Positions 8,618-16,789 of a stretch of 41,359 nucleotides of DNA are shown here, piece after piece (within the stretch, counting starts at the first letter, position 1; each line of letters opens with the position of its first letter). The position numbers and the translations under genes are program-made. The stretch is from Draconibacterium orientale. Lineage in GTDB: Bacteria; Bacteroidota; Bacteroidia; Bacteroidales; Prolixibacteraceae. The DNA lies in NCBI GenBank assembly GCA_020726265.1, contig DYSZ01000014.1, positions 1 to 41,359 of the forward strand, given 5' to 3'. The notes under the pieces are model-generated. The model was not told where the DNA came from and ran no database searches. It worked only from the letters and a program-made list of their open reading frames with translations.

Positions 8618-8645
8618 AAAAAAGCCGGGTGAAAACCAGGCTTTT
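8618..8645 (-). terminator. Rho-independent terminator after the HIT gene
   Basis: On the minus strand AAAAGCC and GGCTTTT arms surround a GGT-GAAA-ACC inner hairpin, followed by a T-rich run. It overlaps the HIT stop codon (8644-8646), so greA-HIT transcripts would end right at the coding end, before dnaE. Confidence 0.75.
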
Positions 8646-9039
8646 AATCAATATTTGCTGCTATAAGTTTAGCAATTTCCTGAAATTCTTCGGGAGAAAA
8701 TTTCTGCTTTTTCGAAAAATTAAGCAAATCGGCTTCGGTTTGCATGGGCACAAGATGAATGTGTGCATGCGGAACTTCGAGCCCTAAAACCATCACACCC
8801 ACTTTCTGGCATGGAATGGTTTTCTGAATTCCTTTGGCCACTTTTTTTGCAAACAATTGCAGGCCTGTGTACAACTCATCATCAAGGTCGAAAAGATAAT
8901 CGACTTCCTTTTTCGGAATAACAAGCGTATGACCTTTGACTACCGGGAAAATGTCGAGAAACGCAAAGTAATGCTCATCCTCAGCCACTTTGTATGCCGG
9001 GATTTCGCCATTTACTATTTTCGAAAAAATGCTCGCCAT
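8644..9039 (-). CDS. HIT family protein (histidine-triad nucleotide hydrolase)
   Basis: The 131-aa protein has the HIT fold with FAFLDIFPVVKGHTLVIPKKE in the N-terminal half and the histidine triad HAHIHLVP (91-98) near the C-terminus. Such enzymes hydrolyse nucleoside phosphoramidates or dinucleotides in the cytoplasm; the natural substrate here is not visible from sequence. The start ATG at 9039 is only five bases after the greA stop, so the two genes form one transcription unit ending at the hairpin over the stop codon. Confidence 0.93.
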   Translation of the reverse strand: MASIFSKIVNGEIPAYKVAEDEHYFAFLDIFPVVKGHTLVIPKKEVDYLFDLDDELYTGLQLFAKKVAKGIQKTIPCQKVGVMVLGLEVPHAHIHLVPMQTEADLLNFSKKQKFSPEEFQEIAKLIAANID

Positions 9040-9044
9040 TTTAG

Positions 9045-9515
9045 TTATAATGAAATTTCCACAATCTCGAATGGTATAATTCCCGAAGGAACTTTTATAT
9101 CAACCACATCGCCCACTTTTTTGCCCATCAACCCTTTGGCGATTGGCGTATTCACCGAAATTTTCCCCTGTTTCAGATCGGCTTCGCTTTCCGGAACCAG
9201 GGTGTATTTCATGGTGGCGTTGTTCTTCTGATTTTTGATTGTCACCACATTTAAAATCTGAACTTTTGAAGTTTTAATCTTCGATTCGTCCAGAATACGG
9301 GCATTGGCAATTTTACCCTGAAGTTCAGCGATTTTAGCTTCAAGCATACCCTGCGCATCTTTTGCAGAGTCGTATTCAGCGTTTTCAGAAATATCGCCTT
9401 TTTCAATGGCTTCGCCAATCAACCGCGAAATTGCAGGCCGTTCAACGTTCACTAATTGATCCAGTTCCTTTTTTAGTTTTGAGAGCCCGTCTTTTGTCAA
9501 ATATACCTGGGACAT
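9045..9515 (-). CDS. greA: Transcription elongation factor GreA
   Basis: This 156-aa protein has full GreA length: an N-terminal coiled-coil (about residues 1-75, with AISRLIGEAIEKGDISENAEYDSAK containing the acidic tip) and a C-terminal FKBP-like domain (VTIKNQKNNATMKYTLVPESEAD, SVNTPIAKGLMGKKVGD). GreA rescues backtracked RNA polymerase by stimulating transcript cleavage through the secondary channel. The ATG at 9515 is supported by a strong Shine-Dalgarno sequence, AGGAGG, which is unusual in this phylum. HIT follows in the same operon. Confidence 0.96.
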   Translation of the reverse strand: MSQVYLTKDGLSKLKKELDQLVNVERPAISRLIGEAIEKGDISENAEYDSAKDAQGMLEAKIAELQGKIANARILDESKIKTSKVQILNVVTIKNQKNNATMKYTLVPESEADLKQGKISVNTPIAKGLMGKKVGDVVDIKVPSGIIPFEIVEISL

Positions 9516-9522
9516 GTTTAAT

Positions 9523-9528
9523 CCTCCT
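9523..9528 (-). promoter_or_regulatory. Strong Shine-Dalgarno sequence of greA
   Basis: AGGAGG lies seven bases before the greA ATG. Most other genes in the window lack such a site, so it both fixes the start and suggests unusually strong or SD-dependent initiation. Confidence 0.8.
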
Positions 9529-9545
9529 TGTTTACTGTTACCTTA

Positions 9546-9583
9546 TAAAAAAAACAGAAAGAACTCCGGAAAAACCGGAACTC
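9546..9583 (-). terminator. Hairpin plus U-tract between the small membrane protein and greA
   Basis: On the minus strand GAGTTCCGG and CCGGAGTTC can pair (two G-U pairs) around a T5 loop, followed by TTTCTG and eight T. It could terminate transcription of the upstream 129-aa gene, or act as an attenuator in the greA leader, because it is only about 30 bases before the greA start. Confidence 0.65.
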
Positions 9584-9664
9584 TTCCCTCGGCAAAATTA
9601 AAAAATTCTTTTACTAAATATGCAATGTTACAATAATTGTTCTAAATGAATGATTTAGATGCTG

Positions 9665-10054
9665 TTAAAAATATTTCCGGTTTAAAATTTCGTTATAAAT
9701 CACAGCGTCGCGAAGTGAAAAATTGCCCTTGAAAACCGATTTTTTTTTGGGGATAACAGCAGATTTTGCAGCGGCGGTTTCAATTACTTTTCCACCTTCA
9801 TTTTTGGGGCTGAAAGTGTAATTCTGCTCGTTTACCGCAGGTCTCGGTTCTTTTACGAAAACTTCTTTTGTTCCATACGGGTCTTCAGCAAAATGGCTTG
9901 ACACCGGCTCGTCTTTAAACAAATTCCAGATGTCTTCAGGAGCGTTTAAATTTCCGGCTACACCACCGGGAACCTGTTTTTTCTTCTTTAACTGGCCCAG
10001 TGCACCTGCTCCGGCAATGATCAATGTTAATATGACAACTAAAAGGTCATCCAT
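9665..10054 (-). CDS. Small conserved-type protein with an N-terminal membrane segment
   Basis: The 129-aa protein starts with a hydrophobic segment (DDLLVVILTLIIAGAGALG, residues 2-20) followed by KKKK, then a low-complexity, probably disordered region rich in Lys, Pro and Glu, and ends with FSLRDAVIYNEILNRKYF. The last 20 residues look like the most constrained part and may be a binding motif. The organisation suggests a single-pass, inner-membrane protein with a cytoplasmic tail. I do not recognise a named family; similar small proteins occur in Bacteroidota. It is followed by a hairpin and then greA, and is divergent from the Rieske-like lipoprotein gene. Confidence 0.75.
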   Translation of the reverse strand: MDDLLVVILTLIIAGAGALGQLKKKKQVPGGVAGNLNAPEDIWNLFKDEPVSSHFAEDPYGTKEVFVKEPRPAVNEQNYTFSPKNEGGKVIETAAAKSAVIPKKKSVFKGNFSLRDAVIYNEILNRKYF

Positions 10055-10087
10055 TATAATTACTATTTAATGAGCAAATAAAAATTC

Positions 10088-10095
10088 TACTTTTG
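10088..10095 (+). promoter_or_regulatory. Possible -7 box of the Rieske-like lipoprotein gene
   Basis: TACTTTTG matches TAnnTTTG and is 25 bases before the ATG at 10121. No TTTG -33 box is seen at the normal distance, so this is tentative. Confidence 0.4.
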
Positions 10096-10120
10096 TGCTT
10101 CTGGTAAAAATAAGAAAAAT

Positions 10121-10549
10121 ATGAAGTTGTCATCTTGCTTAAAGGTTATTTTAATTTTTTTCGTTCTTCATATTTCGACCCATTCATGCAACGATATTCA
10201 GGAATCGGAAGTCCCTGATGTTCCAGTTAATTTAATTATTAATCTTGTTATAGATAATGAACTTACAATTTCAGGGAATTCGAAAATTTATCCATACTAC
10301 GGATATGGAGGAGTGATTGTTGTTTGTGAAACTCCGGGAACTTATTATGCCTATGATGCAACCTGCACAAACGAAATAAGCACAGGTTGTACAGTTAATA
10401 ATTCGGGCATCCATGGGGAATGTAAGTGCTGTAAGTCGGAATATGTACTGCTTTATACACCTTACCCGGTTAAGGGACCAGCAGTGGCGCCTTTGCGTCA
10501 ATACAATGTTGTTCAGATAAATAATTCAACGTTGCGGGTATATAATTGA
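10121..10549 (+). CDS. Rieske-like small lipoprotein lacking the histidine ligands
   Basis: The 142-aa protein has a short signal peptide ending at a candidate lipidated Cys23 (STHSC, a weak lipobox). The body resembles the Rieske-like fold of small Bacteroidota lipoproteins: VPVNLIINL, GYGGVIVVCE, the Cys-rich ATCTNEISTGCTVNNSG (C82, C90) and ECKCCKSEYVL (C101, C103, C104), then GPAVAPLRQYNV and a terminal LRVYN. In a true Rieske protein the two boxes are CxH and CxxH; here both histidines are missing, so a normal [2Fe-2S] cluster with His ligands is unlikely. It may be a cysteine-based or structural derivative. Location is probably periplasmic or on the outer membrane. It is monocistronic, ending at a bidirectional terminator. 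Confidence 0.75.
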   Translation: MKLSSCLKVILIFFVLHISTHSCNDIQESEVPDVPVNLIINLVIDNELTISGNSKIYPYYGYGGVIVVCETPGTYYAYDATCTNEISTGCTVNNSGIHGECKCCKSEYVLLYTPYPVKGPAVAPLRQYNVVQINNSTLRVYN

Positions 10550-10550
10550 T

Positions 10551-10584
10551 AAAAAAAGGGAACTTATTCAGCTCCCTTTTTTTT
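10551..10584. terminator. Bidirectional terminator between the lipoprotein gene and ahcY
   Basis: AAAAAAAGGGA and TCCCTTTTTTTT are inverted around an 11-nt loop. The genes on both sides converge on it (stop at 10549 on plus, ahcY stop at 10596 on minus), and both directions give a stem followed by T-rich sequence. Confidence 0.85.
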
Positions 10585-10595
10585 CGATCTTTTGT

Positions 10596-12014
10596 CTAAT
10601 ATCGATAATGATCAGGTTTGAATGGCCCTTCTTTCGGAATCCCTAAATATTTGGCCTGTTCATTGGAAAGGGTTGTAAGTTTAACCCCAATTTGTTCGAG
10701 GTGTAAACGGGCAACTTCTTCGTCGAGTTTTTTAGGTAAACGGTAAACGCCAATTTCGTAATCGTTTTGCCAAAGATCGATTTGTGCCAGCGACTGATTG
10801 GTGAACGAGTTGCTCATTACAAACGACGGGTGGCCGGTGGCACATCCCAGATTTACAAGACGACCTTCGGCAAGCAGATAAATAGCATTTCCATCAGGAA
10901 AAATGTATTTATCAACCTGTGGTTTAATGTTTATTTTTTCAATGCCTTCAAAATCATTGAGTTTATCAACCTGGATTTCATTGTCGAAATGACCGATATT
11001 GCAAACAATAGCCTGGTCTTTCATTTTAGAAAGATGGTCAATGGTAATCACATCTTTGTTGCCGGTGGTTGTAACATATATATTTCCTTCTTTAAGGGCG
11101 CTTTCAATTGTATTTACTTCAAAACCTTCCATGGCAGCCTGAAGCGCACAAATCGGGTCGATTTCTGTAACAATTACCCTGGCTCCGTAATAACGCATAG
11201 AGTGAGCACAGCCTTTTCCCACATCGCCATATCCGAGAACCACAACCACTTTCCCAGCAATCATTACATCAGTGGCACGTTTAATACCATCAGCCAGCGA
11301 TTCGCGACAGCCGTACAAATTGTCGAATTTCGATTTGGTAACCGAGTCGTTTACATTGATAGCCGGAACAAGCAGTTCGCCTCTTTCAAGCATTTGGTAC
11401 AAGCGGTGTACACCGGTGGTGGTTTCTTCTGAAACGCCTTTCCAATCTTCAACTACTTTGTGCCATTTGCCCGGATTTTCGGCTAATGTTTTTTTCAATA
11501 ATTCAAGAATAACTCCTTCTTCTGTGCTCGATGGTTTTTTGTTGAGCACTGTTGCGTCATTTTCAGCCTTGTAACCCAGGTGAATCAACAAAGTGGCATC
11601 GCCACCGTCGTCAACAATCAGGTTTGGTCCGAGTCCTTCACCAAAATCGAGTGCCTGCTCGGTGCACCACCAGTATTCTTCGAGGGTTTCACCTTTCCAG
11701 GCAAAAACAGGAACCCCGGCTTTTGCAATTGCTGCCGCTGCGTGATCTTGGGTTGAGAAAATATTACAACTTGCCCAGCGCACCGAAGCACCCAATTCAA
11801 CAAGTGTTTCAATAAGCACAGCGGTTTGAATGGTCATGTGTAAACTTCCGGTGATGCGGGCGCCTTTCAAGGGTTTTTGTGAACCAAATTTTTTGCGAAT
11901 CGACATTAATCCTGGCATTTCCTTCTCTGCAATTTCAATCTCTTTTCTGCCAAATCCGGCAAGTGAAATATCTGCAACTTTGTATTCAAGCATTTCTTTA
12001 ACTGCTACTGTCAT
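10596..12014 (-). CDS. ahcY: Adenosylhomocysteinase (SAH hydrolase)
   Basis: The 472-aa enzyme reversibly splits S-adenosylhomocysteine into adenosine and homocysteine using bound NAD, recycling the product of SAM-dependent methylation. Diagnostic segments are [30 protein letters not shown], the NAD-binding [18 protein letters not shown], and the C-terminal [10 protein letters not shown], whose Lys-Tyr end reaches the NAD of the neighbouring subunit. The length and the central insert fit the bacterial long form. It is monocistronic, with a terminator after the stop. A TAGTTTTG -7-like box lies upstream (12053-12060, minus) without a clear -33 box. Confidence 0.97.
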   Translation of the reverse strand: MTVAVKEMLEYKVADISLAGFGRKEIEIAEKEMPGLMSIRKKFGSQKPLKGARITGSLHMTIQTAVLIETLVELGASVRWASCNIFSTQDHAAAAIAKAGVPVFAWKGETLEEYWWCTEQALDFGEGLGPNLIVDDGGDATLLIHLGYKAENDATVLNKKPSSTEEGVILELLKKTLAENPGKWHKVVEDWKGVSEETTTGVHRLYQMLERGELLVPAINVNDSVTKSKFDNLYGCRESLADGIKRATDVMIAGKVVVVLGYGDVGKGCAHSMRYYGARVIVTEIDPICALQAAMEGFEVNTIESALKEGNIYVTTTGNKDVITIDHLSKMKDQAIVCNIGHFDNEIQVDKLNDFEGIEKINIKPQVDKYIFPDGNAIYLLAEGRLVNLGCATGHPSFVMSNSFTNQSLAQIDLWQNDYEIGVYRLPKKLDEEVARLHLEQIGVKLTTLSNEQAKYLGIPKEGPFKPDHYRY

Positions 12015-12052
12015 TTATTTATGTGTTTAAATTGTCTGATATAAAAACGATG

Positions 12053-12060
12053 CAAAACTA
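12053..12060 (-). promoter_or_regulatory. Possible -7 box of ahcY
   Basis: On the minus strand TAGTTTTG matches TAnnTTTG and lies 38 bases before the ahcY ATG. No TTTG at the right distance upstream is seen, so support is partial. Confidence 0.4.
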
Positions 12061-12116
12061 ACAAATTATGCACAAAAAAATTGTGGAGAATATTGGTGAG
12101 TAATTTAAAAACAGAG

Positions 12117-14303
12117 TCAGTTTCCCATATCCGACATGAATTTAATGCGCATCAGTCTGATGTTGTCTTCCGAATATTCATCTTCGCCAAGTTCAGCCAA
12201 AGCATCAGTAATTGAGTCTGACTCGGCTTCCCTGAAATAATCAAAAATTTCTTCCTGATGGTCTTCGTCGATTTCATCATCGATATAATAATCAATGTTC
12301 AGACGGGTTCCTGAATTCACAATTGCTTCAACTTCGGTAATTATTTCTGAAACGGTAACTCCCTTGGCATCGGCAATATCATCGAATGACATTTTCCGGT
12401 CAATACTCTGAATAATGAACACCTTCATTTTCGATTTGTTGGCCACCGTGCGAACCACCATATCTTCAGGTCGTTCAATTTCGTTTTCTTCTACGTAACG
12501 GGCAATCAGTTTTACAACCTCATCTCCATAACGTTTTGCTTTTCCCTGACCGACCCCTTGAATATTTTGTAATTCTTCAATATTTATCGGGTATTGAATT
12601 GACATTTCTGCCAACGAAGGTTCCTGAAAAATCACATATGGCGGAAGGTTATGTTTTTTTGCAATTTTTTTGGTCAGCTCTTTCAGCATGGCAAAAAGTT
12701 GTGGGTCGCCACTTGAACCGCCCGATGGAGCGCCGGCTGTTTCTTCACCTGAATCGTCATCTTCATAAGCATGATTTTTCACCAACATGAAACTGGTTGG
12801 ATTTTTAAGAAAGGCATGACCTTTTTCAGTTATTTTTAATAGGCCATAATTTTCAATGTCTTTGTTAATTAACCCTTTCACCATCGACTGTCGGAAAACA
12901 GCATTCCAGAATCGTTCATCGTGATCTCGGCCTTCGCCAAAACAGTTCAACGTATAATGTTTAAACGATTTAATTGCGGCAGTTTTGTTACCGATAAGGA
13001 TATTGGCGATGTGGTCAGCTTTATAAAGTTCATTTACTTCGATAATCGCATCAAGTGCCATTACTATTTCGTCCTTTGCTTCCACTTGTTCTTTTGGGTT
13101 CAGGCAGTTGTCGCAGTTACCGCAATTGTCGTGTGGATAATTCTCTCCAAAATAGTGAAGTAAAATTATACGACGGCAAACAGCAGCTTCTGCATACGAA
13201 ACTGTGTCGAGCAGCAATTGTTTCCCGATTTCCTGCTCAGCCACAGGTTTACCATGCATAAATTTTTCCAGTTTCTGAATATCCTTGTAACTGTAAAAAG
13301 TAATACATTTCCCCTCGCCTCCATCGCGCCCGGCACGCCCGGTCTCCTGGTAGTATCCTTCCAGACTTTTAGGAATATCGTAATGGATTACATATCGAAC
13401 ATCGGGTTTGTCAATCCCCATCCCGAAAGCTATTGTTGCAACTATTACATCAACTTCCTCGAGCAGAAATTTATCCTGGTTTAACGAACGTGTGGCTGCA
13501 TCCATGCCGGCATGATAAGCAAGTGCTTTAATTCCGTTAACTTTGAGCGTTTCGGCTATTTCTTCCACCTTTTTACGGCTGAGACAATAAATAATACCCG
13601 ATTTTCCTTCGTTCTGTTTTATGAATTTAATAATCTGGTTTTCAGGCTTAACTTTTGGCCTGATTTCGTAATAAAGATTCTCACGGTTAAATGAGGCTTT
13701 ATATACTTCAGCGTCTAAAATTCCCAGATTTTTCTGAATATCGTGCTGAACCTTAGCAGTGGCCGTGGCTGTGAGTGCAATAATCGGCGATTTTCCGATT
13801 TCCTCCACGATTGGTTTAATACGCCTGTATTCAGGTCTGAAATCGTGGCCCCATTCCGAAATACAGTGTGCCTCGTCGATGGCATAAAACGATATTTTAA
13901 TTTTCTTCAGAAAATCGATATTCTCTTCTTTTGTCAGAGATTCTGGCGCAACGTAAAGCAGCTTGGTTTTTCCATTCATCACATCCGATTTCACTTCCTG
14001 AATCGCCGTTTTCGATAATGATGAATTTAAAAAATGCGCTACATAATCATCGGTGTGCATTCCGCGGATTGTGTCAACCTGATTTTTCATCAGCGCAATC
14101 AATGGCGAAATTACAATGGCTGTTCCTTCCAAAAGCATGGCAGGCAATTGGTAAATAAGTGATTTACCTCCGCCCGTGGGCATTAAAACGAAAGTATTAT
14201 TGCCTTTTAAAACATTTTTGATTGCTTCTTCCTGCTGGCCTTTAAACCTGTCGAACCCAAAATACTGCTGCAGCTTATCGGTTAATACAATTTCATTCTC
14301 CAT
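12117..14303 (-). CDS. recQ: RecQ family ATP-dependent DNA helicase
   Basis: The 728-aa protein is a RecQ helicase with all domains. The SF2 core has Walker A MPTGGGKS (41-48), DEAH (143-146) and the RecQ loop/motif VI YYQETGRAGRDGG. The RecQ-Ct zinc site follows (CRRIILLHYFGE, DNCGNCDNC), then a winged-helix region and an HRDC domain around residues 530-605 (LKELTKKIAKKHNLPPYVIF). A further ~120-residue tail is acidic and ends with SEDNIRLMRIKFMSDMGN; it looks like the extra helix-turn-helix/DUF tail seen in Bacteroidota RecQ. It unwinds 3'-5' in recombination and fork repair. It is divergent from tatC. Confidence 0.96.
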   Translation of the reverse strand: MENEIVLTDKLQQYFGFDRFKGQQEEAIKNVLKGNNTFVLMPTGGGKSLIYQLPAMLLEGTAIVISPLIALMKNQVDTIRGMHTDDYVAHFLNSSLSKTAIQEVKSDVMNGKTKLLYVAPESLTKEENIDFLKKIKISFYAIDEAHCISEWGHDFRPEYRRIKPIVEEIGKSPIIALTATATAKVQHDIQKNLGILDAEVYKASFNRENLYYEIRPKVKPENQIIKFIKQNEGKSGIIYCLSRKKVEEIAETLKVNGIKALAYHAGMDAATRSLNQDKFLLEEVDVIVATIAFGMGIDKPDVRYVIHYDIPKSLEGYYQETGRAGRDGGEGKCITFYSYKDIQKLEKFMHGKPVAEQEIGKQLLLDTVSYAEAAVCRRIILLHYFGENYPHDNCGNCDNCLNPKEQVEAKDEIVMALDAIIEVNELYKADHIANILIGNKTAAIKSFKHYTLNCFGEGRDHDERFWNAVFRQSMVKGLINKDIENYGLLKITEKGHAFLKNPTSFMLVKNHAYEDDDSGEETAGAPSGGSSGDPQLFAMLKELTKKIAKKHNLPPYVIFQEPSLAEMSIQYPINIEELQNIQGVGQGKAKRYGDEVVKLIARYVEENEIERPEDMVVRTVANKSKMKVFIIQSIDRKMSFDDIADAKGVTVSEIITEVEAIVNSGTRLNIDYYIDDEIDEDHQEEIFDYFREAESDSITDALAELGEDEYSEDNIRLMRIKFMSDMGN

Positions 14304-14440
14304 ACAATTTCAAATTTCTCTTTCCCATCATCTTAAACAAGAATGCTTAATGATTTAAAAGTAAAAAAAATGATGATATAAATTTTTAATTTGCTAAAAT
14401 TAATGCTTGCGGGTTTATAAGAATTAAATAATACGAAAGT

Positions 14441-14468
14441 TTTGCATATGAATAAGTCCTTATATTTG
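14441..14468 (+). promoter_or_regulatory. Promoter of tatC-lptB
   Basis: TATATTTG (14461-14468) is a perfect -7 box and TTTG at 14441-14444 is a possible -33 box, with 16 bases between, three short of the usual spacing. The tatC ATG is 35 bases downstream. Confidence 0.55.
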
Positions 14469-14503
14469 TGCTTCTTTTTAAAAAAGAATAACCTGTATAG
14501 TAT

Positions 14504-15367
14504 ATGAGTGAAGCTGACAACAGAGAGGAGCAGTCAACAAAAAGGAGAAGAGGAAAAGGGCAACAGGGGGAAATGTCGTTTCTGGAACATCTTGAAGAAT
14601 TGCGTTGGCATATCATACGCGCGGTATTAGTAGTGATGGTTTTTGCCGTGGCTGCATTTATGCTGAAGGATTTTATATTTACTGAAATTATATTTAAACC
14701 CAAAACCCCTGAATTCTGGTCGAACCGGATGATGGCGAAACTTGGTGAACTTGTTGGAACGGATGCACTTAACATTAATCAGCACCCTTTAAAACTGATA
14801 AGCCTTAAAATGGCCGATCAGTTTATGCTACATTTCACAGTTGCTATTATTGCTGGTTTAATTCTGGCCTCGCCTTATGTTTTTTACGAAATCTGGAGTT
14901 TTATAAAACCAGCTTTATACGATAAAGAAAAAAAGCATGCCAGTGGTGCTGTTTTTGTTACTTCAATGCTGTTTTTAACCGGAATTTTATTTGGGTATTT
15001 TGTAATTGTACCGCTTTCTATCGATTTCCTTTCAACTTACAGTGTGAGTGCTGAAGTTGAAAACCAAATCAATATGCGGTCATACATCGGCACTGTAACA
15101 TCAATAACTTTTGCCTCCGGGTTTATTTTTCTGCTGCCAATTTTCTCCTTCTTTTTAAGTAAGGTTGGAATCTTGACTCCGGGATTTATGAAAAGCTATC
15201 GTCGTCATGCATATGTTTTACTGCTTTTGGTAGCAGCAATTATTACTCCTCCCGATATTTTCAGCCAGATTATGGTTGCAATTCCATTGGTGTTTTTGTA
15301 CGAGGCAAGTATTCTGATTTCGGCATTTGTGGTTAAAAAACGTGAAAAACTGGCACGCGAAAGCTAA
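14504..15367 (+). CDS. tatC: Sec-independent protein translocase TatC
   Basis: The 287-aa inner-membrane protein has the conserved amphipathic start EMSFLEHLEELRWHIIR (about 23-39), where the FLEHLEELR segment forms part of the twin-arginine signal recognition site, then six hydrophobic segments, including the family segment YEIWSFIKPALYDKEKK. An extra basic, polar stretch (KRRRGKGQQ) precedes the core. Together with TatA it exports folded proteins with RR signal peptides; a likely substrate in this window is the Tat aldo/keto reductase at 31.5 kb (SRRNFIK). No tatA lies next to it, so TatA must be encoded elsewhere. lptB follows 31 bases later in the same direction. Confidence 0.95.
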   Translation: MSEADNREEQSTKRRRGKGQQGEMSFLEHLEELRWHIIRAVLVVMVFAVAAFMLKDFIFTEIIFKPKTPEFWSNRMMAKLGELVGTDALNINQHPLKLISLKMADQFMLHFTVAIIAGLILASPYVFYEIWSFIKPALYDKEKKHASGAVFVTSMLFLTGILFGYFVIVPLSIDFLSTYSVSAEVENQINMRSYIGTVTSITFASGFIFLLPIFSFFLSKVGILTPGFMKSYRRHAYVLLLLVAAIITPPDIFSQIMVAIPLVFLYEASILISAFVVKKREKLARES

Positions 15368-15398
15368 ACCTGTAAATTAATGCGTTAATAAAAGCAAC

Positions 15399-16121
15399 AT
15401 GATTTTAAGGGCTGAAAATATTGTAAAAAAATACCGGAAACGTACTGTTGTAAAAGGTGTCAGTTTTGAGGTTAAACAGGGTGAAATTGTAGGTTTACTT
15501 GGCCCAAACGGAGCTGGCAAAACCACATCGTTTTATATGATTGTGGGATTGATTCAGCCTTTTTCAGGAAAAATCTTTTTAGACGACGAAGATATAACCA
15601 GTCAGCCAGTGTACAAAAGGGCTAAAAAGGGAATCGGTTACCTGGCGCAGGAAGCATCGGTATTCCGAAATCTGAGTATTGAAGACAATCTGCGTGCAGT
15701 ACTCGAAATGACAAGCTACACAAAGGAATACCAAAAGGAAAAGCTCGAAACACTAATAGAAGAGTTTGGATTGCAGCACATTCGAAAAAGCAGGGGCAAC
15801 CAGCTTTCGGGAGGCGAGCGCCGACGTACCGAAATTGCGCGGGCATTGGCTATTGAACCTAAATTTATTCTTCTCGACGAACCTTTTGCCGGAGTTGACC
15901 CCATTGCAGTGGAAGACATTCAAAACATTGTATCGAAACTGAAAGAGAAAAATATAGGTGTTTTAATAACCGACCACAATGTACACGAAACACTAACAAT
16001 AACCGATCGCTCGTACCTGCTCTTTGAAGGTTCAATTTTAAAAGCCGGAACTGCCGAAGAATTGGCAGCCGATGAGGTGGTTCGGAAAGTTTATCTCGGA
16101 CAGAATTTCGAGTTGCGTTAA
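15399..16121 (+). CDS. lptB: LPS export ABC transporter ATPase LptB
   Basis: The 240-aa ABC ATPase has Walker [11 protein letters not shown]-loop [10 protein letters not shown], signature [15 protein letters not shown], Walker [14 protein letters not shown] and switch histidine TDHNVHET. These segments, with the start [30 protein letters not shown], match LptB closely rather than other ABC ATPases. LptB drives LptFGC to extract lipopolysaccharide from the inner membrane and pass it along the Lpt bridge. Partner genes are not in the window. It follows tatC and probably shares its transcript. Confidence 0.93.
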   Translation: MILRAENIVKKYRKRTVVKGVSFEVKQGEIVGLLGPNGAGKTTSFYMIVGLIQPFSGKIFLDDEDITSQPVYKRAKKGIGYLAQEASVFRNLSIEDNLRAVLEMTSYTKEYQKEKLETLIEEFGLQHIRKSRGNQLSGGERRRTEIARALAIEPKFILLDEPFAGVDPIAVEDIQNIVSKLKEKNIGVLITDHNVHETLTITDRSYLLFEGSILKAGTAEELAADEVVRKVYLGQNFELR

Positions 16122-16256
16122 AAAATCAGCTTTTTTAGCTGAAAATCTTTCTCCCGGCATTTGCAGTTTCCGAAAACATCATTTTCTTTGCAGCGCAAAA
16201 ATTTTCAGTGGGAGTAGTTTTGTGAAAAAGAATTCAAAAAAAAATTCCCGATAAAA

Positions 16257-16287
16257 TTTGGAGAATTTCGAAAATGAAGTATTTTTG
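16257..16287 (+). promoter_or_regulatory. Promoter of tRNA-Glu and rpsT
   Basis: TTTG (16257-16260), exactly 19 bases, then TATTTTTG (16280-16287) is a textbook Bacteroidota housekeeping promoter. The tRNA begins 29 bases after it. Bases 16122-16256 hold only a short hairpin (TCAGCT/AGCTGA) just after the lptB stop. Confidence 0.8.
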
Positions 16288-16316
16288 CAGTCCCAAAAAT
16301 ATTGGGATGACATAAT

Positions 16317-16388
16317 GGCCCGTTCGTATATCGGTTAGTACTCAAGATTTTCATTCTTGCAAGAGGGGTTCGACTCCCCTACGGGCTA
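16317..16388 (+). tRNA. tRNA-Glu (anticodon TTC)
   Basis: A full cloverleaf can be drawn. The acceptor arms GGCCCGT and ACGGGCT pair with one G-U, the D arm has GGTTAG, the anticodon stem is CAAGA/TCTTG with loop TTTTCAT (anticodon TTC), and the T arm is AGGGG-TTCGACT-CCCCT. The discriminator base is A and no CCA is encoded. The ORF track start of the next gene (16357) is inside this tRNA and is therefore wrong. Confidence 0.95.
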
Positions 16389-16416
16389 CTTTTTAAAAAA
16401 GATAATTTTAAAGATA

Positions 16417-16668
16417 ATGGCAAATCATAAGTCCTCATTAAAGAGAATCAGACAGAACGAGACCAAAAGGTTACACAATCGTTATTACGCAAAAACAACC
16501 CGTAATGCTATTAAAGCCTTACGAAACACTTCTGATAAAGAAGAAGCTGCAAAGCTCTATCCCGAAGTAATTTCGATGATCGATAAGCTGGCAAAACGCA
16601 ACATTATTCACAAAAACAAAGCTTCGAACCTGAAATCGAAATTAGCATTGAAAATCAATCATCTGTAA
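16417..16668 (+). CDS. rpsT: 30S ribosomal protein S20
   Basis: The 83-aa protein starts [15 protein letters not shown] and is rich in Lys and Arg over long helices, ending [11 protein letters not shown], all typical of S20, which binds 16S rRNA early in 30S assembly. The longer track ORF begins within tRNA-Glu, so the ATG at 16417 is chosen. It lies 28 bases after the tRNA and probably shares its promoter. A good terminator follows. Confidence 0.97.
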   Translation: MANHKSSLKRIRQNETKRLHNRYYAKTTRNAIKALRNTSDKEEAAKLYPEVISMIDKLAKRNIIHKNKASNLKSKLALKINHL

Positions 16669-16694
16669 CAGATATTCATAAAAAATAATAAGAG

Positions 16695-16722
16695 AACCTC
16701 TCCGTTTTGGAGGGGTTTTTTT
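16695..16722 (+). terminator. Terminator after rpsT
   Basis: AACCTCTCC and GGAGGGGTT form a nine-pair stem (one G-T) with a GTTTT loop, followed by a run of T. It closes the tRNA-Glu-rpsT unit before radC. Confidence 0.88.
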
Positions 16723-16789
16723 ATTTCCGTTTGGCGCCACTTTTATAAGTCAGTTTTTATGGCTACTTTTCGGGTGAACTCACTTGCCA

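Noticed and set aside
8644-8646. HIT stop codon inside the terminator hairpin as a sign of a truncated gene
   Set aside because: The HIT protein has normal family length, so the overlap is only compact organisation.
10767-11432. 221-aa plus-strand ORF
   Set aside because: Antisense to ahcY; composition and lack of motifs show that it is a shadow.
12015-12116. SAH riboswitch before ahcY
   Set aside because: The leader is short and AT-rich and shows none of the conserved GC-rich pairing of SAH riboswitches.
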